From the NCBI RefSeq assembly GCF_028288205.1, contig NZ_JAQBOD010000048.1:124001-188000 (forward strand): 64,000 bases of DNA. The letters run 5' to 3'. The translations under genes were made by a program, and so were the position numbers. The notes below the pieces were generated by a model. That model saw only the letters and a program-made list of their open reading frames with translations. It searched no databases and was not told the DNA's origin. Positions 18,927 to 27,992 of this stretch are shown in pieces. Position 1 is the stretch's first letter; every line of letters begins with the position of its first letter. The DNA is from Mucilaginibacter sp. (lineage in GTDB: Bacteria; Bacteroidota; Bacteroidia; Sphingobacteriales; Sphingobacteriaceae).

Positions 18927-19793
18927 TTATTTTTCGGCGACTATAAAGAGCAGTGTATCCAATATTAACTTATTAATATCATAACCCGTAACTATTTTTA
19001 CCGATGTAAAACCGGCATCTTTAAAGGTATCTAATAAATCCCATCCAAAATGATAATAACAAAGAATGCCCAGGGGCAACACGGGGTCGCCATGGTATTC
19101 CGGCTCTAACAGGTGTGTAACTTCGCCCTCATCATTGATGGTAGCCCGGGTTATAGTTTTATCGTTTTCAAATATAAAAGGAGCACTTAAAAGAACATGC
19201 CCGCCCGGCTTGGTAACCCTGTATAGTTCTTTAATAACCGTTTTATAATCGGGTATATGTTCTAAATCTTCAAATGATAGGCACAGGTCAAATGAATTGT
19301 CGGAATAAGTAAGGCAGGTAAGATCCTGGTGTAATATATCGCCCGGTTTATAAATACTGGTAACCACATCATATTGATTTAGGTTTGCTATATTTTTATG
19401 ATACGCAGTATCGTTTTCTGTAAGATATATTTTTTTAGCGTTTGGAAAATATTGCTTTATGATATCTAAACTGAAACGCATACGGGAATTTAATCCTGTA
19501 TGATCTGTACATGCTTCACGCAAACTAAAAAGATTCCTAAACCTATTGAAGTGGTATAATGTGCCAAACATTCTTACATAAGAAAAAGTATTGGCTACCT
19601 TCAATATCTTCTTTTCAAAAGATTTTCTGAATTGAGTATATTGCTGATAGTTGGCATAATCTTCCTTTTTTTCCAATTCGGCCATCAATTTATTGCAGGG
19701 AGAATCTTCATACAAGTAATCAATGTTTTTTGCAAGTGCCTTTTGTACAATATTCTGGCTTTTTCTTACCGCTTTTTTAATCTGTTTAATCAT
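18927..19793 (-). CDS. Class I SAM-dependent methyltransferase
   Basis: The 288-residue protein has a basic N-terminal part and a C-terminal Rossmann methyltransferase region (about 130-230). Post-motif features are DNSFDLCLSFEDLEHIPDY and YRVTKPGGHVLLSAPF, typical of Methyltransf_11. The SAM-binding glycine loop is weak. Its place between a GT2 and a Wzy-like gene suggests methylation of a sugar residue, which is inferred. It ends 12 bases from the convergent GT2 gene. Confidence 0.8.
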   Translation of the reverse strand: MIKQIKKAVRKSQNIVQKALAKNIDYLYEDSPCNKLMAELEKKEDYANYQQYTQFRKSFEKKILKVANTFSYVRMFGTLYHFNRFRNLFSLREACTDHTGLNSRMRFSLDIIKQYFPNAKKIYLTENDTAYHKNIANLNQYDVVTSIYKPGDILHQDLTCLTYSDNSFDLCLSFEDLEHIPDYKTVIKELYRVTKPGGHVLLSAPFIFENDKTITRATINDEGEVTHLLEPEYHGDPVLPLGILCYYHFGWDLLDTFKDAGFTSVKIVTGYDINKLILDTLLFIVAEK

Positions 19794-20001
19794 GCTGATG
19801 CAAAGTATAATTTATTGGGGTGGAAAGCAAATTGGCTGCTATTCAAAAAAATGATTAAATTTAGCCTGGTTATTATAGGTCCATATTAACCGGTTTCTAA
19901 CTTTTGTCCTGAACAATAGGGCTGTATTTATTAAAGGCTTAAAAGATGAATTTTAACTTCAAAAAGCCTAATTTGGCCTCAAAGTTAGTATACTGCTAAA
20001 C

Positions 20002-21390
20002 ATGTTTATTTTCCTGCTTATCTATATCACTTCATTTATTGTAGCCTTAAGAGAGGTATATAAAGGCAATACTGGTGGTATATTTATATTCCTGATTTTT
20101 GGATTATCTATATACACCACCGCGATGTCGGTTGCGTTTATGCTGGGGCTGAAAGATTTTATTCCTTTAATGCAGGTTTTTAAAGAAGCGCTTGTTTTTA
20201 GTGTGCTTATTTTAAACTTAGTAAACTTAAAACACCGCCCCAAGTTTCATCTTATTGATTATTTAATATTTGCTTTTTTACTATACCTCATCATTTATGC
20301 CATTTTACCCATCGGCGAGCAGAGCTTTGTAGGCCGGCTGATGGCTTTAAAAAGTATTTCTTTTTATATTGTGGTTTACTTTACCGGACGCTTTTTTGAT
20401 CCAAAAACCATTTACATCAATAAGTACTTTAGTTATATCATACTGCTAACTATCGCGGCCGCGGCTGTACTGCTTGTTGAAGTAGTTGCCCAGAGCCCCT
20501 TACAATTTCATTCGGGCTATTTTGATTATAGTTACTATTTCTTCAATCTCGACTCGAGCGGTGATTATGGATTACAGGTAACCTTTACCTCTGATAGCGG
20601 TTACATCCGTTTTGGCAGCTTTTTCACCAATCCGCTTGAGCATGCTGCTGCAACATTAATTGCCCTGGCCGTAATTTTCGGCTTGTATACAAGAGATGAC
20701 AATAAATTTACTATTAATGGCATCGGCCTGCTTGCTTTGAGCGCCTCAGTTTTATCTATTCTGTTTGCCTTATCACGGGCCCCATTAGCCAGCTATTGTA
20801 TTATGATTTATGTATATGCTCTGGTCACAAAAAAGAAATTCATTGTCAATACTATACAAACCGCCTTTGGGTTGGCTGCAATTTATATTATATACCTATT
20901 TTATCAATTTGAAAATAATCACAGCGGTATTATGGCGGTTGTTTTGAATACTATTGATTTTAGCGATCCATCCAGCATCGGGCACCTGTTAGCGTGGGTA
21001 GAAGGGATTGTATCGATAAGTCAGCATCCTTTTGGGCTTGGATTAGGATCATCAGGAAGAGTTGGGGCAAGTTTAAACCAAAATATAGGCGGCGAAAATC
21101 AATTTATTATAATTGGTGTTCAAGCCGGAATAATAGCTTTAGTTTTATATTTGATTGTGTTTGTAATGTTTATTAAAACAAGCTTCAAATGGCTTCCTTT
21201 ATTAAAAGGAAAAGAAAGAAAGCTTTGTTTAACTGTATTTCTTATAAAAATTGGACTTTTAATATCTACATTATCGTCAGAAATAGAGTCATCATCTTAT
21301 GTATCCTACATGAACTGGTTTTTATCTGGTTTATTGATCAGTATGATAATGCACCAGGCACCTCAATTACAACCGGCAAATGATAATTGA
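20002..21390 (+). CDS. O-antigen polymerase/ligase-like membrane protein (locus 1 Wzy candidate)
   Basis: The 462-residue protein has about ten to twelve hydrophobic segments. A large periplasmic loop contains FTSDSGYIRFGSFFTNPLEHA. The C-terminal part has the GLGLGSSGR and GGENQFIIIGVQAGIIALV features of the O-antigen ligase/polymerase family. In a Wzx/Wzy locus it most likely polymerises repeat units in the periplasm. A WaaL-type ligase is the alternative. It overlaps the acyltransferase gene by 11 bases. Confidence 0.82.
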   Translation: MFIFLLIYITSFIVALREVYKGNTGGIFIFLIFGLSIYTTAMSVAFMLGLKDFIPLMQVFKEALVFSVLILNLVNLKHRPKFHLIDYLIFAFLLYLIIYAILPIGEQSFVGRLMALKSISFYIVVYFTGRFFDPKTIYINKYFSYIILLTIAAAAVLLVEVVAQSPLQFHSGYFDYSYYFFNLDSSGDYGLQVTFTSDSGYIRFGSFFTNPLEHAAATLIALAVIFGLYTRDDNKFTINGIGLLALSASVLSILFALSRAPLASYCIMIYVYALVTKKKFIVNTIQTAFGLAAIYIIYLFYQFENNHSGIMAVVLNTIDFSDPSSIGHLLAWVEGIVSISQHPFGLGLGSSGRVGASLNQNIGGENQFIIIGVQAGIIALVLYLIVFVMFIKTSFKWLPLLKGKERKLCLTVFLIKIGLLISTLSSEIESSSYVSYMNWFLSGLLISMIMHQAPQLQPANDN

Positions 21391-22078
21391 AAAATTAATA
21401 AGAACATTAAAAAATGATTCCAATTATAAATGGGAAAGCTCCTACACAGGCAGGGACCTGTTTAGTGTTACCTGGTTAAGATCTTTCCAGATCATAAGGG
21501 GATTACTTTTAAAGCCATTTTTAAAAAGATCTGCGGGGCTTGTTTTTATTGGCATGAATGTAAAAGTAAGGCATGGTTATCAGCTAACCGCAGGAAAAAA
21601 TTTAATATTGGAAGATAATGTAAGCATCAATGCGCTGTCAACAAATGGTATAAACCTGGGTAATCACGTTTCCATTGCCAGGGATTCGATACTGTTTTGC
21701 ACCGGGGTAATTGCGCAAAAAGGCACAGGTATTACCATTGGCGACCGTACCGGTATTGGCGCCCGTGCATTTTTAGCCGGGCAAGGAGGCATTACTATTG
21801 GCAACGACGTAATAACCGGACCCAACATCCAAATATTTTCAGAAAATCACAGCTTTTCAGATCTGTCACAGACCATAAAAGAACAGGGTGTAAACAAGCA
21901 GGCTACCGTAATTGGTAACAACTGTTGGCTGGGCGGCGGTATTACCATACTTGCCGGCGTAACTATTGGCGATGGTTGTGTAATTGCAGCCGGCAGCGTG
22001 GTTACCAAATCTATCCCTGCAAACTCAATAGTTGCAGGTGTACCTGCCAAAGTAATAAAAAGCAGGGAAGATAAGTAA
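21380..22078 (+). CDS. Hexapeptide-repeat acyltransferase
   Basis: The 232-residue protein has a left-handed beta-helix from about residue 55 to the end, made of repeats such as TIGDRTGIGARAFLAG and TIGNDVITGPNIQIFSENHS. It closes with a maltose/galactoside acetyltransferase-type cap (GNNCWLGGGITILAGVTIG, then VAGVPAKVIK). The conserved His within SENHS is the usual catalytic residue. It probably acetylates a sugar of the repeat unit. It is tightly coupled with its neighbours: 11-base overlap upstream and a 2-base gap downstream. Confidence 0.9.
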   Translation: MIIEKLIRTLKNDSNYKWESSYTGRDLFSVTWLRSFQIIRGLLLKPFLKRSAGLVFIGMNVKVRHGYQLTAGKNLILEDNVSINALSTNGINLGNHVSIARDSILFCTGVIAQKGTGITIGDRTGIGARAFLAGQGGITIGNDVITGPNIQIFSENHSFSDLSQTIKEQGVNKQATVIGNNCWLGGGITILAGVTIGDGCVIAAGSVVTKSIPANSIVAGVPAKVIKSREDK

Positions 22079-22080
22079 GT

Positions 22081-23214
22081 ATGCCAAAACCATTAACCAT
22101 AGCAGTAGATGTGCGCGACCTCAGGGTAGCCAAAACCGGTACCCTCACTTACCTGGAAGAGCTATGTAATGAGTTTAAAAAAATGGATAGTAACAATCTG
22201 CGCTTTCATTTTTTAGATACCGGCATACCTGTTTATACCGGCAGTAACAAATTGCTAAAACTGATAGAACATGCAAGGTATCAATTATGGAAACAATTAA
22301 TATTGCCATTAAAAGCTTTTTCAAAAGGGTGTGATATTGTTTTCTGTACTGATAATTTTGTTCCCCTAATACATTTGGGCTACAAAACTATCCCGGTTTT
22401 TCATGATGCGTTTTTTTTTGAAACGCCCCAACATTATAGCAAGTTATGGCTATGGCTTTATCATAAAACGGCAGTACCTGCTGCCAAAAGATCGCCATTT
22501 GTTGCAACCCCTACCGCATATGCAAAAAAACAGATCAATCATTATACCCACATTATTAATGAAAAGCTGGTTGTTGTGCATGAAGGTGCAAAAACTTTTA
22601 AATTTGATGGAGACATTAACGAAACCGGCTCTATACTGAGAGTATTTTCATTAACCTCGCGCCAATATATATTACATGTAGGCTCTATGTATAAACGGAA
22701 AAATATCCCCGCGCTTATATATGCGTTTAGCAAGCTTAAAAACATGGGATATCCGGAGTTGAAATTAGTTTTAGCCGGCCCTACACCGGTTAACAAATTT
22801 GGCAGCGATGATTATCAACTGATATTAAATGCAATTGCTGATACTACGCTTAAAAATGATATTGTGTTAACAGGCTATATAACTGATGCAGCATTAAGCC
22901 AGCTTTATGATAATGCCTTAATGTACGTTTTCCCTTCTATTAATGAAGGGTTTGGACTACCGATATTAGAGGCGTTTAATCATGATTTGCCGGTACTGGT
23001 TGCAAACAACACCTGCCTTCCTGAAATTGGCGGTAATGCGGTTTTACAATTTGATCCTTTTGATATTGAAGACATATTCTTAAATATAAAAACTGTAGCA
23101 GATAACGAAGATTTAAGAGCAGATATGATCAATAAGGGCCGTGAACGCTTAAGGTTTTTTTCATGGCATAACACGGCTTTGCAATTAGTAGAGCTATTTA
23201 GGAAAGCTGTTTAG
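22081..23214 (+). CDS. Glycosyltransferase family 4
   Basis: The 377-residue GT-B protein has the C-terminal GT4 donor-binding region with HVGSMYKRKNIPALIYAF, GYITDAALSQLYDNA and the E-x7-E signature in SINEGFGLPILEAF. The N-terminus carries VDVRDLRVAKTGTLTYLEEL. It starts 2 bases after the acyltransferase stop and ends with a 4-base overlap of a convergent GT4 gene. Donor and linkage are unknown. Confidence 0.92.
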   Translation: MPKPLTIAVDVRDLRVAKTGTLTYLEELCNEFKKMDSNNLRFHFLDTGIPVYTGSNKLLKLIEHARYQLWKQLILPLKAFSKGCDIVFCTDNFVPLIHLGYKTIPVFHDAFFFETPQHYSKLWLWLYHKTAVPAAKRSPFVATPTAYAKKQINHYTHIINEKLVVVHEGAKTFKFDGDINETGSILRVFSLTSRQYILHVGSMYKRKNIPALIYAFSKLKNMGYPELKLVLAGPTPVNKFGSDDYQLILNAIADTTLKNDIVLTGYITDAALSQLYDNALMYVFPSINEGFGLPILEAFNHDLPVLVANNTCLPEIGGNAVLQFDPFDIEDIFLNIKTVADNEDLRADMINKGRERLRFFSWHNTALQLVELFRKAV

Positions 23215-24311
23215 CTATTAAAAACCTGTATGTGCTCGTCGGCAACGTTTTCCCAATTAAATACACTTAACGCGCGCTCCCGAGACTTTTGAGCGAGAAT
23301 TAGCATTTGGGGGTAGTTATCTTCGCAAAAATTTATTTCTTCGGTTAACGAGCTAATATTGCCTTTTTTGAATTTACGTGCCGTATCTAGAACCGCATAT
23401 ACATTTTCTTCAATATCACTAACTATCATAGGCACATTTAAGCCCATTACCGTTAACACAACAGGCGACAGGCCCTCAACATCCGAAGGTTGAATGTAGC
23501 AATAGGAATTACACATTAACGTATTCACATCGTTACCATACACATACCCGGGAAATATAACCCGGTCATTTGCCATATCAAGCAACTGTTTTTCATATGG
23601 TGATGGGTTTGGCGACCCACCTATCAAAACCAGTTTTTTATCAGATTTTGAATTTTTAAATGCCGGGATCAAATAATGCAACCCTTTATCAGGTATAAAC
23701 CGCCCTACAAATAAATAATATTCGCCTTTTTCAATACCATACTCTGCTAAAATATCGGTGTTACCTGTTCCGGCCTCAACTTCGCTGCCAAAGGGTATAA
23801 ACTTAAACTGCTTATTAAATCTTTCTTCAAAAAGTTTCTTTGCTATTACGTTATCAAATATTACCTGGTTGGGTAAGTAGGCAGTTAAAAAAGCAGATAA
23901 TTTTAAATAAAGTTTACCATACCAGGGCCATTTATCTCTCTTCCAATCTACACCATCCTGGCTTATAAACACTTTTTTACCAAATAGGCGTAACGGCAGG
24001 GCCCAAATACTATTACCTCCGTTTTGTATATGAACAATGTCGGCAGTGTTATTGAGTATAATATCAAAGGTACATTTAAGGGAATGCAAAAGGGTATCAA
24101 ACCCAGTCTTGGGGGTAGTTTTAAAGGTTTTTATTTTCACACCTTTATACTCATCAACATCAACAAATACATCAGGATACCTTCTGTTATAGGCAATAAC
24201 AGTATGTCCGCGGGCTACAAGTCTTGGAAATAGCTCAAGTGCAAATTTATCTGCTCCGGCAGCACCTTTTGCTAAAGGGATTGACCGGAAGCCAAAAGCA
24301 GCAATACGCAT
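23211..24311 (-). CDS. Glycosyltransferase family 4 (WcaL/PelF-like group)
   Basis: The 366-residue GT-B protein begins MRIAAFGFRSIPLAKGAAGADKF-like, with a Gly-rich acceptor loop, and has VGRFIPDKGLHYLIPAF and PGYVYGNDVNTLMCNSYCYI followed by PSDVEGLSPVVL. The usual E-x7-E is altered: the second Glu position reads as Val-Leu-Thr, so it belongs to a GT4 subgroup with a relaxed signature. It lies 16 bases from the RfbD-like gene upstream and is probably in one transcript with it. Confidence 0.88.
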   Translation of the reverse strand: MRIAAFGFRSIPLAKGAAGADKFALELFPRLVARGHTVIAYNRRYPDVFVDVDEYKGVKIKTFKTTPKTGFDTLLHSLKCTFDIILNNTADIVHIQNGGNSIWALPLRLFGKKVFISQDGVDWKRDKWPWYGKLYLKLSAFLTAYLPNQVIFDNVIAKKLFEERFNKQFKFIPFGSEVEAGTGNTDILAEYGIEKGEYYLFVGRFIPDKGLHYLIPAFKNSKSDKKLVLIGGSPNPSPYEKQLLDMANDRVIFPGYVYGNDVNTLMCNSYCYIQPSDVEGLSPVVLTVMGLNVPMIVSDIEENVYAVLDTARKFKKGNISSLTEEINFCEDNYPQMLILAQKSRERALSVFNWENVADEHIQVFNS

Positions 24312-24327
24312 TATCTAAAGTAAATAT

Positions 24328-25269
24328 TTATAAAGTAATTTGCTCTTTTACCGGATAAATATTTTTTTCCTTCAAATAATCTATATAGTAATCATCAATA
24401 TATTCTTTTAACGCAATTTTCCAATCACGCATAATATTCATGTTTCTTAGTTCGAGCTTTTTGTTGATCAATCTCTCTGACGGGGGCCTTGGTGCAAAAT
24501 AAACATCTTCAAAGTAGCTTGAAGAAACCTCATTAACAGTTACCTCATCATCCAGGTCTAAAATTTTTACTAATTCTTCAGCCACTTCCCGCCTACTGGT
24601 TTCACCATTACAAACCATATTGTAAAGGCCCCAGTATTCTCTTTCAATTAAAAGCTTAACATTTTTTGCAAAATCAACAGTAAAAGTTGGTGTACCGTCT
24701 TTATCATTTACAATATGCAAATCGCGTTTGCCGTTTGCTAATTGTTTAATTAATTTATTTATAAATTTCTTGTCTTTATCCGGACCTCCGCCCATCATCC
24801 AGCCTGCACGGCAAATAATATACCTGGTTGCGTTTTCGCGCACATAACGTTCGCCCATATATTTTGAGCGGGCATAATGACCAAGGGGATTAGGTTCGTC
24901 CCAATCATCATAAAAATCTTTTGTACCATCAAATATCCCCGCTGTGCTAATATATAGCATAGGTATATTTAATTTATTAGCAATAAAAACAGCGTTTTCT
25001 ACAGCAGTGGTATTAGTAAGATAGGTATCGTCAAGGTTAAGCTCGCAGTATTCAAGATCGGTATAAGCACCTAAGTGAAACAAATAATCGGGTTTAAATG
25101 CTTCTACATCTTTTTTGTAGCCTTCAAAATTACGGAAGTCTAAAAAGCTAAGCCAACTCTCATTTACATCCTTATCTGTGCATTTAACTTCGTAATCATC
25201 TTTAAATATGCGATAAAAAGCTTCACCAAGCATTCCACCAGCACCAGCAATGTAAATTTTTTTTTTCAT
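24328..25269 (-). CDS. RfbD-like NAD(P)-dependent sugar-nucleotide reductase
   Basis: I start at the ATG at 25269 (MKKKIYIAGAGGMLGEAF, 313 residues) because it places the nucleotide motif GAGGMLG at residues 8-14. The frame open to 25320 adds 17 unconserved residues. The protein has HLGAYTDLEYCE, ISTAGIFDG and a YARSK catalytic motif, giving the RfbD-type extended SDR pattern. It differs clearly from the rfbD at 15380-16243, so it may reduce or epimerise another activated sugar. A promoter with both -33 and -7 elements lies upstream. Confidence 0.82.
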   Translation of the reverse strand: MKKKIYIAGAGGMLGEAFYRIFKDDYEVKCTDKDVNESWLSFLDFRNFEGYKKDVEAFKPDYLFHLGAYTDLEYCELNLDDTYLTNTTAVENAVFIANKLNIPMLYISTAGIFDGTKDFYDDWDEPNPLGHYARSKYMGERYVRENATRYIICRAGWMMGGGPDKDKKFINKLIKQLANGKRDLHIVNDKDGTPTFTVDFAKNVKLLIEREYWGLYNMVCNGETSRREVAEELVKILDLDDEVTVNEVSSSYFEDVYFAPRPPSERLINKKLELRNMNIMRDWKIALKEYIDDYYIDYLKEKNIYPVKEQITL

Positions 25270-25644
25270 ATAAACGTTAAAACCATAATGGGTAACATCC
25301 GGTAGATGTTTAAATTGCAATAGGGCATTTGTTAACCTTCACTTTTCAAAATTAACCTTTTTTAGGTCATTACAAGTATATTTCTTTTAAAAATCTAATC
25401 AATAAATTAATATTTTGATAATTCAATTAAAAATGCTTTGGTACTTTATATACTAATTCATAAGCAAATGCCGTTAAAAATTAAAAAACAAAAAATTTAT
25501 ATCAAGTTTTTTTTCTTATTAACTAAATAGTACTACAAGTATCATTTTATATGGCTTACTACAAGTATTATTGAATTTTGTTTGTTTGTCTAATAATAAA
25601 ATCGTGCTATATGAGCAAAAAGAGTATAATGATTTGTTTTTTTA
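25270..25644. other. AT-rich intergenic region with TACAAGTAT repeats
   Basis: These 375 bases contain no open frame of interest. The word TACAAGTAT occurs three times: in ATTACAAGTAT at 25369-25379 and in ACTACAAGTAT at 25532-25542 and 25558-25568. The first copy coincides with the -33 position of the promoter for the RfbD-like gene. Confidence 0.6.
25347..25375 (-). promoter_or_regulatory. Promoter of the RfbD-like/GT4 pair
   Basis: On the minus strand TTG (25375-25373) is followed after 18 bases by TAATTTTG (25354-25347). Both fit the Bacteroidota -33/-7 pattern with near-standard spacing. The -7 box lies 78 bases before the ATG at 25269. Confidence 0.5.
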
Positions 25645-26283
25645 TTACTGTTTTACAATCAAAACAAAATCCATAGTTGAGAAGAACTTTTTATTCCTTT
25701 TGATAATGTAATCTTTAATATTAAGCTCATTTAACATCTCTTTTATATCATCTATGCTAAGTAAATTCATGTAATCGCCAGATGCCCATGTTTTGCCTAT
25801 AACCCGAAGAATTTTATCAAAATATTTTTTGGGCAAATAGTGTAAAAAAGGCAGCCTGGTATGAACCTCAATAGGAAACCAACGATTTGGAGTAGTAATA
25901 AAAATGCTTTTACTTGTCCTAATCAATTCACTAAGGAAAAGTAATTGCTTATCATAACTGCCTACATGCTCAATTACTGCATTTGACCAGGCTATATCAA
26001 ATTCCTTATCTGCAAAAGGGAAATGACTTCCTTCATATAATACAACTTTTACTTCCGGGAAATTTTTTTTAAATGTAGGTGCATCTTCTATTCCAAGCGC
26101 GGTTATATTTTTTTTATAAGGATAGTTCCTTTCAAGAAAATTAATCCCTGGGTACGGATCGTCATCGGTGAAACCCACATCTAAAATTTTGGTATCCTTA
26201 TCGGGTTTTAATTGTTTTAAAAAATACTCATACTTTTTTTGCCTGTTTTTTGTAGAAATGTTTATCGCGAAATTTTTAAGCAT
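25645..26283 (-). CDS. Class I SAM-dependent methyltransferase
   Basis: The 212-residue protein has a Rossmann methyltransferase core: the SAM loop ILDVGFTDDDPYPG (about 34-47), the acidic motif around TALGIEDA, and FDIAWSNAVIEHVGS as the post-core motif. It matches Methyltransf_11-type enzymes found in surface-polysaccharide loci. It is flanked by two long AT-rich gaps, so it is a monocistronic unit. A possible -7 box (TACGTTTG, minus strand, 26392-26385) lies 102 bases upstream. The substrate is unknown. Confidence 0.83.
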   Translation of the reverse strand: MLKNFAINISTKNRQKKYEYFLKQLKPDKDTKILDVGFTDDDPYPGINFLERNYPYKKNITALGIEDAPTFKKNFPEVKVVLYEGSHFPFADKEFDIAWSNAVIEHVGSYDKQLLFLSELIRTSKSIFITTPNRWFPIEVHTRLPFLHYLPKKYFDKILRVIGKTWASGDYMNLLSIDDIKEMLNELNIKDYIIKRNKKFFSTMDFVLIVKQ

Positions 26284-26656
26284 ATTTTAACTTCATTATT
26301 CATTTTGTAGTAAATACAGAATTATACAATACTAATCAATTGGCGTTGTTTTTACAAGCAAGCTTATAGCAACTCCAAACGTCGCAAACGTACTAAAAAA
26401 TAAGAAGCTGGATTAAAAACCGGAATTAATTTGCCAGGAAAAACCACATAATTACAGCCTCTATGCATAGTTCTATTTCTCCCAAGTCAATGCTTTAATT
26501 CAGTAAAATCTTGGTTTTAAACCTTTATATGGCGGGATATTTAAAAAATAAAAAAATCATAATAACTATGATTAATTACAAGCATCTTTGGGATTTGGTT
26601 TGCTTTAATATTAACCAATAAAAAATCTGGATAACATTGATTTAAATAGCTGATAA
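26284..26656. other. Divergent intergenic region without a visible gene
   Basis: These 373 AT-rich bases separate the methyltransferase (minus) from the GT4 gene (plus). Apart from the possible minus-strand -7 box at 26385-26392, I see no RNA gene, repeat or open frame that stands out. Confidence 0.6.
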
Positions 26657-27889
26657 ATGAATATTCTTGTTGTTAACTGGTCATGGTACCCAAGTGGAGG
26701 AGATTGGACATATGTTGAAAACTTAACTAAAATATATGAGGATAGGGGACATCATGTTATACCATTTTCAATGAAGGATGACAGAAACTTTCCGTCTCCA
26801 TGGTCAGATTACTTTATTGAAAACATTGATTATAAAAAAATTAACAGGCGCAGTTTAACCGCAGGTATAAAAGTGGTTATGAAAAGTATTTATTCTTTCG
26901 AAGCTCAAAAAAATTTAGAAAAACTATTATCTGATGTTAAAATAGATTTTGCGCATATCAATGTTATCCATCACCACATTACTCCTATCATTTTAAAAGT
27001 TTTAAAACAAAAAAACATTCCGATAATCTGGACACTGCATGAGTACATTCCTATTTGCCCGGAAGGTACATTTATTAGCCATGGCCAAATATGCGAACGA
27101 TGTTTTGACGGCGCTTTTTATAATTGTATTACACATTCATGCAAAAAAGGATCATACCTGGCCAGTACCGTTGCCGCTCTGGAAAACTATGTACATAAGT
27201 ATTTAAATTATTATGAGTATGTAGATCATTATGTATGCCCGTCTGTTTTTTTATATGAAAAATTTAAAGCCTTTAATTTTTTTAGTGATAAGCTGGTGCA
27301 ATTATATCACGGTTATGATTATGCAGAAATTGAAACGGCAAAATTGGCACCCAAAGCCGGTGATGAAAAATACATTGTTTTTACTGGCCGGCTCGAAAAA
27401 ATAAAAGGCGCGCATACAGTGTTAAATGCTATGTTAGCTTGTCGCGATATACAACTTAAAATAATTGGCGATGGGACCCAGGAACCAGCATTAAAAGAAT
27501 TTAAAGAAACCCATCAGCTAACTAATGTTACCTTTTTAGGCAAAAAAAACAAACAAGAAACGCTACAGATAATTAACGGGGCCGAGTTTCTGATATGTGC
27601 TTCAGAGTGGTATGAGGTTTTAGGTTTTACGGTAGTTGAGGCCATGGCATTGGGCAAACCGGTTATAGGATCGGCTATTGGAGCTATACCCGAGATGGTT
27701 ATTAATAACCAAACCGGGCTGCTGTTTGAACCTGGTAATCATAATCAGTTGGCTGATCTTATAAAATCATTATTTACTGATATAGACTTGATATTGCAAA
27801 TGGGTAAAAATGCCAATCAACATATTAACCAGCTAATTAATACCGAAAAACATTTTGAGGGCCTGCAAAAACTTATTCCTGCATTATGA
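26657..27889 (+). CDS. Glycosyltransferase family 4 with Cys-rich insert
   Basis: The 410-residue GT-B protein opens with VVNWSWYPSGGDWTYVENL and has the GT4 donor domain: FTGRLEKIKGAHTVLNAM, FLGKKNKQETLQII and the E-x7-E region EVLGFTVVEAMALGKP. An N-terminal-domain insert after TLHEYIPICPEG holds several Cys (about residues 134-173: CPEG, ICERCFDG, YNC, HSCKKG), a pattern seen in a subset of GT4 proteins and possibly metal-binding. It stands 103 bases ahead of the SLBB export gene and probably belongs to locus 1. Confidence 0.9.
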   Translation: MNILVVNWSWYPSGGDWTYVENLTKIYEDRGHHVIPFSMKDDRNFPSPWSDYFIENIDYKKINRRSLTAGIKVVMKSIYSFEAQKNLEKLLSDVKIDFAHINVIHHHITPIILKVLKQKNIPIIWTLHEYIPICPEGTFISHGQICERCFDGAFYNCITHSCKKGSYLASTVAALENYVHKYLNYYEYVDHYVCPSVFLYEKFKAFNFFSDKLVQLYHGYDYAEIETAKLAPKAGDEKYIVFTGRLEKIKGAHTVLNAMLACRDIQLKIIGDGTQEPALKEFKETHQLTNVTFLGKKNKQETLQIINGAEFLICASEWYEVLGFTVVEAMALGKPVIGSAIGAIPEMVINNQTGLLFEPGNHNQLADLIKSLFTDIDLILQMGKNANQHINQLINTEKHFEGLQKLIPAL

Positions 27890-27955
27890 GTTTTAACACC
27901 TGGCAACCGGCAATTAAGCAACTTATCAATATAGCTTTAGACTAATATAATATTT

Positions 27956-27963
27956 TATATTTG
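27956..27963 (+). promoter_or_regulatory. -7 promoter box of the SLBB/Wzz export pair
   Basis: TATATTTG is an exact TAnnTTTG match 29 bases before the ATG at 27993. A weak -33-like TTTA lies at 27936-27939. The position suggests that the export pair has its own promoter. Confidence 0.5.
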
Positions 27964-27992
27964 TACCGTTTAGTTTCATATAAAAATTTTAC

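Noticed and set aside
24328..25320. Longer start of the RfbD-like gene at 25320
   Set aside because: The extra 17 residues are unconserved; the ATG at 25269 places the NAD(P) loop at the usual distance from the N-terminus.
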